Below are positions 46,621 to 58,393 of a stretch of DNA of 64,000 nt, in pieces (the first letter of the stretch is position 1; each line of letters begins with the position of its first letter). Made by a program: the position numbers and the translations under genes. The stretch spans positions 24,548,160-24,612,159 of the forward strand of contig NC_019862.2 of the NCBI RefSeq assembly GCF_002234675.1, in the 5' to 3' direction. The DNA is from Oryzias latipes. Its lineage: Eukaryota > Chordata > Actinopteri > Beloniformes > Adrianichthyidae. The notes below the pieces were generated by a model. That model had not been told where the DNA came from and did no database searches. It saw nothing but the letters and a program-made list of their open reading frames with translations.

Positions 46621-46780
46621 CTTCTCATCTTCCTTTTTCAAGGGAGAAGGGCCGAGACTGCAGGAAGGAAGGAAAGGAGGAAGAAAATGTGCAGAGCATG
46701 ATGGGGGATGTAGTTCGTTAGAACAGTTGGCTTTAGCAATAGTAGCTAATAAACTACAGTTCCCAGCGTGCATCTGTATG
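46330..46780 (-). promoter_or_regulatory. zbtb37: CpG-rich zbtb37 promoter with two ZNF143-like sites
   Basis: CpG and G+C content are high from about 46330 to 46620. Upstream lie two matches to the ZNF143/Staf consensus ACTACAANTCCCAGNATGC: 46753-46772 on the plus strand (ACTACAGTTCCCAGCGTGCA) and 46696-46714 on the minus strand (ACTACATCCCCCATCATGC). This motif is common close to vertebrate transcription starts, often bidirectional ones. Confidence 0.55.
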
Positions 46781-47430
46781 TGGAGGGGTCATGAAGGCAC
46801 CTGGGAGTTTGGCAAAGTGGAATACTTCAAGCAAAGTATCAAAATACGTTATTATAACTATTAAAATACGTTATTATAACTATTAATTACAGTGGTAAAG
46901 AGACTAAGAGCAGTGCAGAGAATACACAGTTATAAAAAGAACACTTTTAAGGTCACGCGAGAGTTATTATGTATTAATTAATATATGTTTTTAAACTTAC
47001 ATTCAAGTCTTAAGTAGCACTTTATTTCATTCATTTAATTATAGTGCATGAGCAGTAAGAAAACTAAAATATAAACAACAGAAAAATTGTAGCCATTACA
47101 ACTTCATTGAACAGCAGGAAAAAAAATCCAGAGTAACTGTTTGCAAATCAAACTGGTGATTAAAGTCTTCAAATGCTGAGTAAAAATAAAAAGTCGGATT
47201 TTTGTTGGGAGGTCAATAAATGAGAGACAAAAAAGCAATGCTTGAATAATTGTATTGTGAAATAACAAAGTAACACTAAAAAAGAGTCACCAGAACTCAG
47301 CATTTGCAGTTGGTCAATCCTTTATAGCCTATTTAGAACAAGTGTTTAAAAAACAGACAAATGCAGTTGAGATTTATGAGAATATGTTTTTCATCGCAAG
47401 TTTACTTTAGTTCTTAAACGAGCAAGTTTT

Positions 47431-47432
<2 letters not shown>

Positions 47433-47461
<29 letters not shown>
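47433..47461 (+). repeat. Poly-G run of about 29 bases
   Basis: A pure G homopolymer of 29 bases follows a T-run. It is far longer than any other G or C run here (for example the C run near 848-860) and may be a true G-quadruplex-forming tract or a length-uncertain sequencing region. Confidence 0.85.
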
Positions 47462-47541
47462 AATCATAGGGCTAAAAAGATTAATGTGCAGTAGTCCCAT
47501 GATAATCTTGTGAGATTACTATGTCTGTTATAAATTCTCCA

Positions 47542-47720
47542 TTAAAAATTGTTTACATTTCTTTTTAATCTGCAGATGTGTCCAGACGGCAGGCTGCTGT
47601 TGGTCGCCCGAATGGTGACGGTCGCTCCATTTGCTCCTGTCACAGTCCAGTTGCTGTTCTCCTGCTGATACTTAGGCCCTGATACTTGACAATCCATGGA
47701 TGCAGAGACTTTTCTCATGT
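47542..47720 (-). pseudogene. Second exon-like block of a teleost Ig-like protein
   Basis: After an acceptor GTTTCAG the minus strand reads YMRKVSASMDCQVSGP, then a segment NSNWTVTGANGATVTIRATN with two N-glycosylation-type sites and SGHICR, ending at a stop at 47544-47542. A donor-like GTAAAC could instead splice out after RLKRN. The frame joins in phase 1 with the exon at 48430-48714. Whether the gene is complete elsewhere is not visible, so I list it as a relic or partial gene. Confidence 0.4.
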
Positions 47721-47934
47721 CTGAAACCAACAGAATCACAAAAGGCAATTTATAAAGTGTTAACAACTTTGAAAAAATGATTAATAAATAAAAATGCTAC
47801 TAAGCTTAAATACAAATTACGGAGTGAACGCAGAAGTTTATATTCCAAAGTTTTTGGTAATTGAATATTTCACAATGAGAGATGTAAAAAGATATTACAA
47901 TGTTTATCATTTAATAAAGGTTATTATTTTCAAA

Positions 47935-48362
47935 AGAGACTGGGAAGGCCCCTGCATCATGAAGCACTCCACCCATGGACTTTTCCAACTCCTCTCAGGC
48001 AGGAGCCTGAGGAACATCTGCAGCAAGATCATCAGGCTCAAACACAGCTTCTTCCCTAAAGATCTCAGAATCTCCCTCCCTACACACATAAAACAGAAAA
48101 CACTACTTATTGTGGGTGCTTGCAATATTGTCAACAGACTTCTCCTTTAGACTTCCTCTTTGCTATGTCTTTCGTGTGTGAGCATCTTGCATGCTACAGT
48201 TGCTAATCACAGCCTAAATTTTATTTTGATTGTTATCTTAATTTATTCTACTTTATTTAGTGCTGTCGCTGTTTTTGTGGCCTTCAACGGCAACCTGAGT
48301 CCTAAATCTGTACCATAAACATGGAAATATAAACTGGTGTGACAATAAACGCTTCTTGAAAC
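47935..48362 (+). mobile_element. LINE 3' fragment (Rex1/L2-like), plus strand
   Basis: The plus strand reads CIMKHSTHGLFQLLSGRSLR and KIIRLKHSFFPKDLRISLPT, resembling the C-terminal end of fish Rex1/L2 reverse transcriptase polyproteins, in a short frame. It ends with GACAATAAACGCTTCTTG, the usual 3' end of such elements. It lies between the two Ig-like exon blocks, in the opposite orientation. Confidence 0.6.
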
Positions 48363-48429
48363 TTTGTAAAGGAGTGTTTAGAATGGAGCCAGGGGCATTT
48401 AGCAGTCAACATGAGATTTCACCGACTAC

Positions 48430-48714
48430 AAACACTGGGACGTGATTGCTGTAATCGGAGGGGAATGTAGTGCTTTGTTTCAGGGTCGTAGGTGCAGCTC
48501 AGATTGACAGGAAGAAGAGGGTCGGGCTTCTGTAAGACGGCGAGCTCCTGGCCGGTCAAGTTCCTGCTGCAAGATTCTCCTCCAAACTGCAACCCGTATT
48601 TATAAAAGTAACAATGGGAGACGGGGGCCACTGGAGGGAAGCAGGTGGCCATGATGCTGTCATCTAGTGGGATGAAGTGGCTTCTGACTGATAGTCTGGG
48701 ACTGGGTCTGGTAC
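48430..48714 (-). pseudogene. Ig-like domain exon of teleost-type surface protein (orphan)
   Basis: Bounded by an acceptor CTTGCAG at its 5' side and a GTAGTC donor at 48429, this 285-nt block is a symmetric phase 1-1 exon, as is usual for Ig-type domains. It reads TRPSPRLSVRSHFIPL, CFPPVAPVSHCYFYKYG, SCSRNLTGQELAVLQKP, LPVNLSCTYDPETKHY. The pattern (Cys, then SHCYFYK, then C..LTG.EL, then V.LSCTY) recalls repeated extracellular domains of uncharacterised teleost membrane proteins as I remember them; I cannot name a gene. No signal-peptide or membrane exon was found nearby, so this may be a partial or dead gene. Confidence 0.45.
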
Positions 48715-51639
48715 CTGCAAGGATGTTCCAACACAAGAACTTCAGATATATCCATGCATCAGTGAGTTAATAATAGATGGTTTTGTGAGTGGCATACCAT
48801 ACCAAATAGGATTATATTTTCATTTTCTATGATGCACAGTGTGGTTCTATTATGTTCTGATCATTAACACAATTATTTTTGGTAAATAAAGTGTAGCGTG
48901 CTAAAATGCCTTTTGACTTGTTTAATTTCTCAAATCATGAAAAATTAGGGAAATCAAGACATTTGATAAGAAGGGGAGCAAAAACTTTTTCTTCTTCTTT
49001 TTACTGTAGTATACAACACGTTTTCTTCTAACACGTTCCTGGCTTCACTTTGGATGTTAAAAGGTCCCAACATGACCCAGAGCCCCCCAAAAGGTCAGTT
49101 GCTTCCCAAACCGTATTTCTTGATAAGGAAAACACTGGACAACGCCTATGAAGGATTTACGGAAAGATTAAATTACCCAAAAGGTCATCAAAGAAAACTT
49201 TCTGTTACCCTCCCTGAAGGATGCACTGCAGACTCCTTTGGAATTTAAAGTTTATGGGCTTTATAACACCTAGGAGGACACAGAAAACTGAGCTCAGGAC
49301 TAGCTAAGATGAAGTTTTTATTTTACTGACCTTTTCTGACAATCAAAGGTTATAAACATTTATTATTTTATTTTGTTGTGTTAAATGTGAATAAACTGAC
49401 ACAAAAATGACTTGATCCCAACAGGAAGTATGTAAAACTTGCATTCTAGTCTTTGTGGTGTCATGAATATTTTGATTGCATATTTGAACATGAGTTTAGA
49501 AATTTAATCATGAATTTGTAAACTGCATGTTAGGGGTTGATCATGTTCTATTTAATTCATGATGTTTTTGTCAGATCTCTGTCTCCCCTTCTGGTCACCG
49601 GTGGGAACCATCTCCAGAGTGCTGAATGCACCACATCTCCCAGCAACCCCAGGGTGCAGTTCCTGGATGCCACACACCTGACTCTCATTTGCAATAACTC
49701 ACACTGCGCTTAAGCACTGTACTGGGCCTCACCCTGTGCAAAGTATTGTTTGTGCCACTCTGCCCGCATTACTGAGCATTACAGCTGGATCTGATCTTCT
49801 GTTTCCTAACCCTGTTTTGTCTCTGATACCCTGAATCTCACCTGGATCCTGACTACTCCTGTTTCTTAATCTGATGCTCCCATGGTCGTTATTGACCCCT
49901 TCCTAACTGACACTGATTTAGCTTTATGGACTTTTAGCTGAGTTGGAACCAGCCTTCTGCCTGTTCTTGTGAAAGTTTAACTATCTGTCATGATGGCATA
50001 TTTCATTGTTTATTTGTTAGAAATTGGAATGTTTATGTTTAAACTTTGTTAAAGTTAAATTCAATTTAATTGAAACCTAATGCAAACTTTTTTTAATCAC
50101 AAAAGAATTTCATGACTTTTATTGCACATCTCTGATTTTACCATGAAATGCATTTGGTGTAACATCACTGAATGCTCAGAACATTTAAGAGAAATATCTT
50201 GGAAAAATGCTTTTATTTCTCTACAAAAGTTTAATGGTTTTTAATGGAAACATGAAGCTGTTCGCTCTGCTGTAGACGTGTGCTTACAGCCATTGGCTGG
50301 TAGGAAGGCCTCCTCTGAGGTCAAAGGGTGATGCACAACCTTGCCTCAGTTTAGTGGAGGGGTTTTAGTGCAGTTGGGTTCACTAGAACAGAGAGAAGAA
50401 TGGGAGAAACCTTGGAAGAAGGGGGGGGGGGGACATCTTCCAATCTTTCAGGTCTTATTTATTTTATTTCAAATTACCCCAATCAAATAAGTTTTGTGCC
50501 AAGATCAATGTTTTTACTTTTTTTGTAACTGCTGTGCATTTTCCTTTTAACTATTTTGAAGCTTGTCACCATTTTCACTTTATATATTTTTGAAACGGAT
50601 CAGACCATCCAGTTTGAGACAAAACTCCAGCGAACTTTAAATCCAGCATGCTTGCCCGACAACATCCTCCTCTTTTTGGCTGTCTTAACCCAGCTAACCA
50701 CCAGAACTTCAGCTGCATTTGGCCGTAAGTCCCAGAAGAGACTTCAACCTTTCTCCTACACCCCGTGCCAAAGCTGCTACTGCTTTCGTCCATCTCGTCA
50801 ACCTCAGGAGAACCACCTTCCAGCCTCTCTGGTGAGGAGACCCTCTCAGCCAAACTGTTGGGGTTTGATGAGGTCATGATAACGGCCAACTGTATTTATC
50901 CAAACTAGTGTCTTGAACAGTTTCCTTTAGATTTCTTTAGATTAGATCTTAAACCGTACTGAGGCATTACTTTGCTCATCCACCAACTTTCACACACCTT
51001 TATATACTTATATTTAATTTGACCAGTTTATCATTGTTTATATTTTCATGCTATCAAAAAGGTAGTTGTTGTCCATCTTATTTCTTTCTTTGTCATCAGG
51101 TCCCTTGGGAAGAAAATTTACTTCCTGAAGTGTTTAGATTGATTTTGAAGAATAGATGAGACAGGCAGCCAGCCAGTCTTTTAAGACTGAGTTGTAAATG
51201 TGGATCTTTGTCTGTAAGATGGTTAGTTTAGGGGTATGCAACCTTCAACGCATGAGAGCCATTTAAGTCGATTTCAAAATGCCAGAAGGAGTCATAAAGT
51301 CTCATTTCACTCTTTAGAAAATAAAAGGACACTGATTTGTATTTATGTAATTGCTACTTTTATGATAAATATAAATAAACTGATGTTTTTAGGGCTAAAA
51401 TAAAATGTAACCATCAGAAAAAATAGCCTTTGTTCTTAAAAATATAAAACCGATTATAACTTCAGACAGTGGCTAAGATGTCTTCCTTTCAAAATAAAAT
51501 ACATGTGTCACATAGGATCATCTCAATGCAACAAATGCAGTAGTAGATAGTGTAATGTCAGTATGTATTTTAAAAAAAGTTTATTTTACCATTTGTGGTA
51601 AATCTAACTAAAAACATGTTTAATCAGATTGATTGACAT
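48715..51639. other. No gene seen
   Basis: AT-rich non-coding sequence. I looked here for C/D-box snoRNAs, because human zbtb37 is adjacent to the GAS5 snoRNA host gene, and saw no convincing C/D box pairs. Confidence 0.4.
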
Positions 51640-51716
51640 TTACCATATATGCTACTGTGACAAGGACATTTCCCATTCGTGGGATTAATAAACAAATCTA
51701 ATCTAATCTAATATTT
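51640..51716 (+). repeat. Retroposon 3' tail with TCTAA repeats
   Basis: GTGACAAGGACATTTCCCAT, GGGATTAATAAACAAATC and three TCTAA units form the typical 3' end of fish LINE/SINE retroposons. No coding remnant is visible upstream. Confidence 0.5.
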
Positions 51717-52619
51717 TGTTAACTATAAGGTACACTTAAACTCCTTGAATTTATTAAAAATGGAAAATCTGGTGCGCCGTAATTCTAAATACACTTACTG
51801 ATCTCCGATTGATTGGGGTATACGACACACAAAAATTTGTCAAACTATTTTAGTTTGGCTTTTGATATGTACGGTCCTTCAACTGTTTGTGAATGAGTAA
51901 AGTTTGAATTAGTTTACTTTCCTTTTTTTTAACTGTATTACTTAGGACAAGAGGGGTGGGAAGACTGATGACATTTTAGAAAGTTCATTGGAAAAAAATT
52001 CCTAACGTAAAGTAACTCTGTGAATTTCTGTTAAAAAAGAACCAACAACAAAAAATAAAACTGCGTATAAAAAAAAAATAGTGATTTGTATTTTTTTAAT
52101 ATTCTTTGGAAGCTTTTGTAAAACATAAAAATTTTACTTTTTATGGGGGGGGGACTTTTTATTCCATTTACTATGCTCTTTATTGGTAAAGATCTGGTAA
52201 AATGGTAAATTAATCCTCCAATTCTGCCAGCTCCTGATTGTTAATCTAAACAATTTCAGCAATTGGTTAAAATCAAGCACTTCCTACTCTTGAATTTGAT
52301 GTTCTAAATGTTGCAGCTTTTCCAAAGATGACTGGAGGCAGATTTTAGGAGGTACCAATTCTCCGTTGACTCCCACGTTAAAAAGTGTGACTTTACTTCT
52401 AACGTCAACTTCTGTATGTTCTGTTTGGCAGTCTCTGCTTCCGCTCATAACGGCTGAACTCGTAGAAGCTGTCAAACTTCCTTTAGGTACAAAACGTCAA
52501 ATTTAAAAAGGCAGTGAGCAAAGTCATTGTTTTCTGGATTTAGGAGGGAAAGAGGGATGGTATCTGTAAAGCTGATTTCTAGAGGAAAAGGTTGTGAGCG
52601 GGACTGTTGGTGTGGAGTA

Positions 52620-53001
52620 ATCCCACCCCCACCATCCCCTCCCCATTGCTGACGGCTCTCTGTTGACACGCTATTCTGCTAGTTTACTGCCCCTTACACC
52701 CCAGATGAGCAATCCAGCTGTACAGGTTTGAGCCAAATACCAGCTCAGATGAGGAAAACCAAGATTTAGATGTCTGGGAAGGGATGGACAGGCTCGTGGC
52801 CTGTCCGTTCTGGTTTTTATGTCACACCTACAAGATTTTTCCAACTGCATTTTTCATCTGCTCCTGATTCACAATGATTTAAAAAAAAGAAATAGTGAGA
52901 CATGCAATTTTTTTAGCTAATTGTCTTTATATGTCTTCTATTAGAGAAATGCCACAAGGACATGTTAAAAACACCAAAAACGCATCAGAGTGGGTCTTTA
53001 A
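52620..53001 (+). repeat. TTAAAG-end dispersed repeat copy
   Basis: It shares TTTTCATCTGCTCCTGATTC and ACAATGATTTAAA with copies at 7585, 19180 and 57377, and ends CAGAGTGGGTCTTTAA at 52986-53001. The left half is shortened. Confidence 0.5.
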
Positions 53002-54407
53002 AGAAGCTGATTCAAGCCTTCATCTCTAGAAGGCTGGACTACCGTACTATAAAAGGCTGCTCGTCTGATGAAGTCCGTTAAAAAAGCGGCTGCTTATTTA
53101 AAAACTCTGGCAGCAGTGTTTTTAAATGATAATCAATTTTAAAGCACTGCTGCTAGTTTGAGTCACGTAACAGCGTGGGATCTACCTTTGGTTCTCAAAC
53201 CCTGCAGGGATCTGCAGGAAGCCATCAGCTGATAGAACCTTGGGTCTCAACAGGGTGAAGCTGTTCTTCAGCTGCGCACAAATAGTAGTTTAGTTGCCTG
53301 ATGAACTCAAATGTTCACAAACTGAATCTACATTGAAGTCAAAACTTAAAATTGCTTGTTCTCTACAGCCTTTTTTGTACTTCTATATTAATCTTTAATG
53401 TATATTTTTATTCCTAAATCTTCTTGCAGTCTTCCGAACCTTTTTTCGCCTCTGTGAAGCAGTTTGGATTGCTTTTGTAGGCTAAAGATGCTGTATGAGC
53501 TGCCTTGATTTACATTTTAACCCTTTTGTAGTAATAGGTTTTTACAGGGTTCACAAAAAAGTCACAACTTTGAGCTAAACTTTCAGGTCAGTAAATGTAT
53601 ATTTGAAAACAAAGTGAAAGTGAAATCCCTTGTTGCTGTTCCTGTCCAGCCTCACACATCACATGCACCACCTAACTTTGAACGTCAAAGTGCCTTTTTC
53701 TTCTTTGTTAAACATTTGTGATAAATAAGCTTAACATGAATTTAGATTGTTGACTCTTAACGTGAATGCTTTCTTCAGTCTGACTGTCAAAAAATATTAG
53801 AAGAATGAAGAATTACAGCCATCAGTTGACCTTGATCTTCCATAAGAAAATAAACTTTTATTGGTTTCTTTCCCTGGAGGTGAACACTCATTCAGGGGTC
53901 AGAGGTCAGCAGCTAGGATGACGGCTGATTCTCATTATCACTATCACTCAGAGGTGATGTGCAAGCTGAGACCCAGACGACAGGACAAGCAGGAGAAGCT
54001 CCTCAAACTAATGAGGTGCAGTGATCGTACCGCAGGGATGGTTTCCCGCCCCTCTGTCATTCTGTGAAAAAGATAACCAAACATGAACAGTAGAAAACAT
54101 TTTTAAGCATAACTTTTTTATGAACGATTAAAAAAACGCTTGAAAGAAACAGTATAATTGTAAATTGTAGTAAAAGTTTTTTTTAAAAAGTAAATTCTTT
54201 AATATGTAACATGGATTCATAAATATATTTATTTTTTATTTCCTTTAATAAAATAATAAAACCAACAAATAAGGATCTCTTTAAGAGATTGTGTCACACT
54301 GTCACCTGATTAACATTTTAAATCACCAGCAAAGTTTTCCTGAGGAATTTAAATGGTCCATCAGTCTCAATGGGTTGGCCATTCATTTAATTAAGGCAAA
54401 GACTCTC
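53002..54407. other. No gene seen
   Basis: Non-coding; a 68-codon frame at 53861-54067 has no recognised features. Confidence 0.45.
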
Positions 54408-54930
54408 AAGCTACTACACACTGCCCTCAGCAACGTGTATTCAAGCAGCCACAGTTGATGTAAATGCACGTTTCAGGCGTCCGTGTTCAAAACTCTCACA
54501 TTCATGCACTGCCCTGCAAGGTTTTACGACTGTTTTGGAGCACAATGTGGGGCCATTGAACCAGCATTGCAAGTTAAACCAGGTCAAACTGTGACCAATC
54601 AGGGACTGGGATTTGGTAGTGATGTATGGATGGCTTCCCTTTTATTTTCGCATGTGCCAACAATCAACAGAAAGTTGATTTTAAAGAAGAAGTTAGTCTT
54701 TCACATATCAGAATAGAGCTGTGAAAGAACCTGGAGCAAGATTCACAAGATTTGCACCACTTGGACATTTCATAACAAACCTTTTCCAACTTTAGCAGGC
54801 AGACGTGCGCCAGTAAAACAGTAGAGAAAGAAAAAGAAGCCCCTCCCTGCTTGTACACTGTGAACACCATGGGCGCATTCAAGAACCCACATTTAACTTG
54901 TGTCAAATGCCAGGTGTGTGCGTAGCTTTA
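54408..54930 (+). repeat. AAGCTACGTTCACA-family repeat, fullest uninterrupted copy
   Basis: Starts CAAGCTACTACACACTGCCC and TCAGCAACGTG, contains GACCAATCAGGGACTGGGAT and TTGGTAGTGATGTATGG, and ends GTGTGCGTAGCTTTA. The ends are inverted counterparts, suggesting a non-autonomous DNA transposon. Confidence 0.55.
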
Positions 54931-57376
54931 ACCTGACAGTTTCTATCTTTTCCTGGTGTTGGTCCGCTGGGTTTTATGTAACCTATCGTCAGTGCATGAG
55001 ATGTTAGAGTGCTTTCTGATCATCTTTATGGAGATGATGACTTAATATTCCAGCTGGGAAGTCTTATCACCCGGGTAAAGGATCATGGTTTGCCTTTGAC
55101 TGATTGGCCAGAACCCAATGACACAAAAAGGGACTGAGCGGGTTCAAAAAATAGACAGATGGATGGACGGACGATTGGACAGCAAATGATAACTAACAGA
55201 CTGATCCCTACATGCTGCATCTCAGTGGATATTCATGCGAGGGAGTCCCAACTGAGTACTAATATTAATGGTCCATTTGATTTTACATTTTTGTGAAGGT
55301 CTTAACTAATATTCCTTTCTTTTAAATATTCATTTTTGGGATTCTTTTAGCCTCTGCCTATAAGTGTAAAAAAATAATAAATTAAATGAACGTATTACAC
55401 AGTCTGTGTGTAATGAACGTTTAGATTTTGACCTAAATTGCAAAAAATATTACAATAAAATACAGTATATTAAGAAAGAAGCACAATGTACCAATTTGTT
55501 CAATCCTATAAAACTCTTTGTATTATATTTGATACACGTATTTCTGAGACCCATATCTCATTAGCATGATACTTACATCTTCAAAAAAGCCATTGTATAA
55601 AACTCGGTCCATGTTTTCTGCCCTGTAGTTTGTCATCATTCCACTGGGGGCAGTAGACTGGATTTTCCTGCTCATTTCAAAATGGCTGCCTATTTCTTTT
55701 GGTGGGAAAACTTGTCCTAATTTTCATAACTTTATGGTGAGAATAAGTCATCTATTGTTATTCGTTTTTAAATGATTTCTTTCTGTATTTTGAAAAAATG
55801 ATAGAACAAAAAAAAAATTCTCTTTAGACCATGTTTAAAATGTGTGGATTGAATTTGAGACAGCAGATAAATAAAGGGATTTTTTTCCCCTGTACACTCA
55901 TATTGTTTAATCTTAAATTTACATTGTTGAGAGCAAAAACTTACTAAATAACCAAAATTACAACAATTAAATAAAAAGATTTAGATAATTTGAGTATTTA
56001 ATCAAATTCCATAAAGTTTTTGTAGCAGTGTGTGAGCTCCTCTAACAATCACTTTGGGCATGTTCTTTTCCTTTTTAAGCTTTGGATTAAATTGTGTCTT
56101 GTATGTTTGAATTTTTGACTTTTATAAAAATTCCTATTGACCTTAATCAAGACTTTTAAAATGTAATCTAAGTATTGTAAAAATCCCTTTTTATGTTGTT
56201 TGGTAAAACACAACCTCCATATTTCTATTTCTCTTTATTATGTGCTAACAAACACTAAACACTGAACAGACATACAGGAATTAAAAAGAAAGACAGAGAA
56301 TTCTGCTGGGTCGTCGCACATTACAAATATAGATAAGGAAATTAATTTATTAATCTATTTTCTGATGGAAAATAAAAGAAACCAAAAGGCACTGGAACAC
56401 TATCAAAGCCGCGTCTATGAAAACATGTCCTATGATGCGGAAATTCTTTAAATAGTCAGAGTAAAATTCCTGTTTGTAGTTTATCGATTTTTAAAATGCT
56501 CTTGACGTCTTTTGATGCATCCTGCAAAAAACAAAAAACTTTATTTTTTTCTTTTGTTTAAATTAGATCAACTACACTTTTGTCACCACTGGCGGCAACA
56601 GCAACGGACACAAATAGAAAACACAGTCTGACCCAATGTTTCTACAAGTCGAACACGATCAACACATCAGAAATGCTCACAAATTCACAGCTCAGAGGAT
56701 CATCTGGAACATCAAACAGAATTTTATCATGTAAAACCACAAGATGATCGACTGACTGGGCATCAAAAAACTGACCTATCTCAGAGATAACCTTTTTTTA
56801 ATCGCCATATTTTCAAAGTAATAAATTGACTTATGTCTTATTTGGAGAGTTTAAGGCTTATTGCTTTAAGCTTAGGTTCAAAATCAATTATTTCTGGAAA
56901 ACTAATTACATATTAGTTATATTTTTTTAAGTGCTTATAGAGCAAAAAACAAACTTTGTGTATGACAACTAAGCTCTAATAGATTGGGGCAATTATTTTT
57001 AGTTTTAATAAATAGGGTCAATGAAAAAGAAAATTATGGTGAAAACCTTTCGCTTGTACCCAATTGATTAAAAAAATCCACAAACATTCAAATAATATTT
57101 TGACCCAACATTTAGGCAAAATAGGAACTGGAGTCATTTCACTAACACTTATTGTATTAAGAGTTCAAAACATTTGTGTTGCCTTCTCTTCTTTTCTGTA
57201 GCATTACTTTTGCCACTAAAGAAAAAACAGCCTGATCTCATATTGTCCCTTTTTTGTCATTTGTTCCCTTATTTGGAATATACAATTTAAAAAAAAAACT
57301 GTAGGTGTCTTACATTGTTTCTGAATTCCAGGCTTTTAGGGTCCACCGTCTTGGATACTTTTTCTGTTCCTCTGCT
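54931..57376. other. s1pr1 downstream region, no gene
   Basis: AT-rich. On the minus strand, AATAAA occurs at about 56545-56540 and 56237-56232, but the distance from the s1pr1 stop is large, so I do not assign them. Confidence 0.4.
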
Positions 57377-57810
57377 TTAAAGTCCTACTCTGGTCAATTT
57401 TTAATCAGTTTTTAAACCGTTCCCAGTGGTCTTTTGATTATGTTTATGCCATTTAGTTTAAATGAAATAAAACAAATTAAAAAATGGTTTCGTTTTCTAG
57501 GACATAGTTTCTGCAGAGCGGCAGTAGTTCATCAGAAATTTGCCTTTGAGATGTGGGTGGGACCAATGACGTGGAATAAGCCCGCCTCCATCTCCCGTCA
57601 CTCATCTGTTTACGCGCTTTCTGAGAATTTGTAGCTTCTATGTCACACCTATAATCTTTTTGCCTGCTCTTGATTCACAATGATTTGAAAATAGAAATAC
57701 TCAGTAAAGCAGTTTTAAGCTTAATATTCTTCATATATGTCCTCTATCATGAAAAAAATCCCAAAATAATGTGTTAAAAAAAAACACTGTTTTCAACGGG
57801 ATGGGTCTTC
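57377..57810 (+). repeat. TTAAAG-end dispersed repeat copy with best left end
   Basis: It begins TTAAAGTCCTACTCTGG, which is near the inverted form of the right end CAGAGTGGGTCTTTAA of the 52620 copy. It then has CAGTGGTCTTTTGATTATG, AGTTTCTGCAGAGCGGCAG and GATTCACAATGATTTG in the family order. The right end here is diverged. Confidence 0.55.
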
Positions 57811-58393
57811 ATACAGAGAAACAGAACATGCATGTTGGTGGATCCTGAGAACCGGAGCTCAGAAACCGTTTAAGGAGAGACAAGGTCACAGACACAGAAG
57901 CAGCTGAGCTCTGAATTCATGCCTGAACTTCTTCAAGGCGAAGACAAACAAATATGACATTTCTCTGAATTAAATATTATCACACTTGTGTGCTTAAGTG
58001 CTACATGCTCTAGTTTTTCTTAGCGAGTAAGTGTAAAGTCGGATTCTTCTACCAGAATCAACCACAGTTCCTATGATGATCAGAATTCCAGTTCAAACTC
58101 CTTCGTGAAGCACCAAACCACAGAGATGTTTGAAACCCTCCTGTAGCTCCTCCCACTATCTGGTGGATGGAGCTACATGCCACCTTCAGTGAACAAAGTG
58201 TTCTGGGGAGACTCAGTGCTAAACAAAGCATGACCACAGGGATCCACAGGCTGCAGCCTTAAAGCGGAGCTTCACGAAACCTTTGAGTCAGAGTTTTGCC
58301 AGTTTATCCAGTTTGGAAGTCTCAATGCGGGCTGTGATCAGCTGAAGGTAAACCTGTACAAACACAGCCATCAACTGGACAATCCGTCCGTGT

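Noticed and set aside
46307-46864. 185-codon plus-strand frame
   Set aside because: Lies over the CpG-rich zbtb37 promoter and 5' exon; Arg/Gly/Ser-rich composition is explained by G+C content and no domain is seen.
46780-58000. GAS5-like snoRNA host gene expected beside zbtb37
   Set aside because: I saw no convincing C box (TGATGA) / D box (CTGA) pairs with terminal stems; a dedicated snoRNA scan would be decisive.
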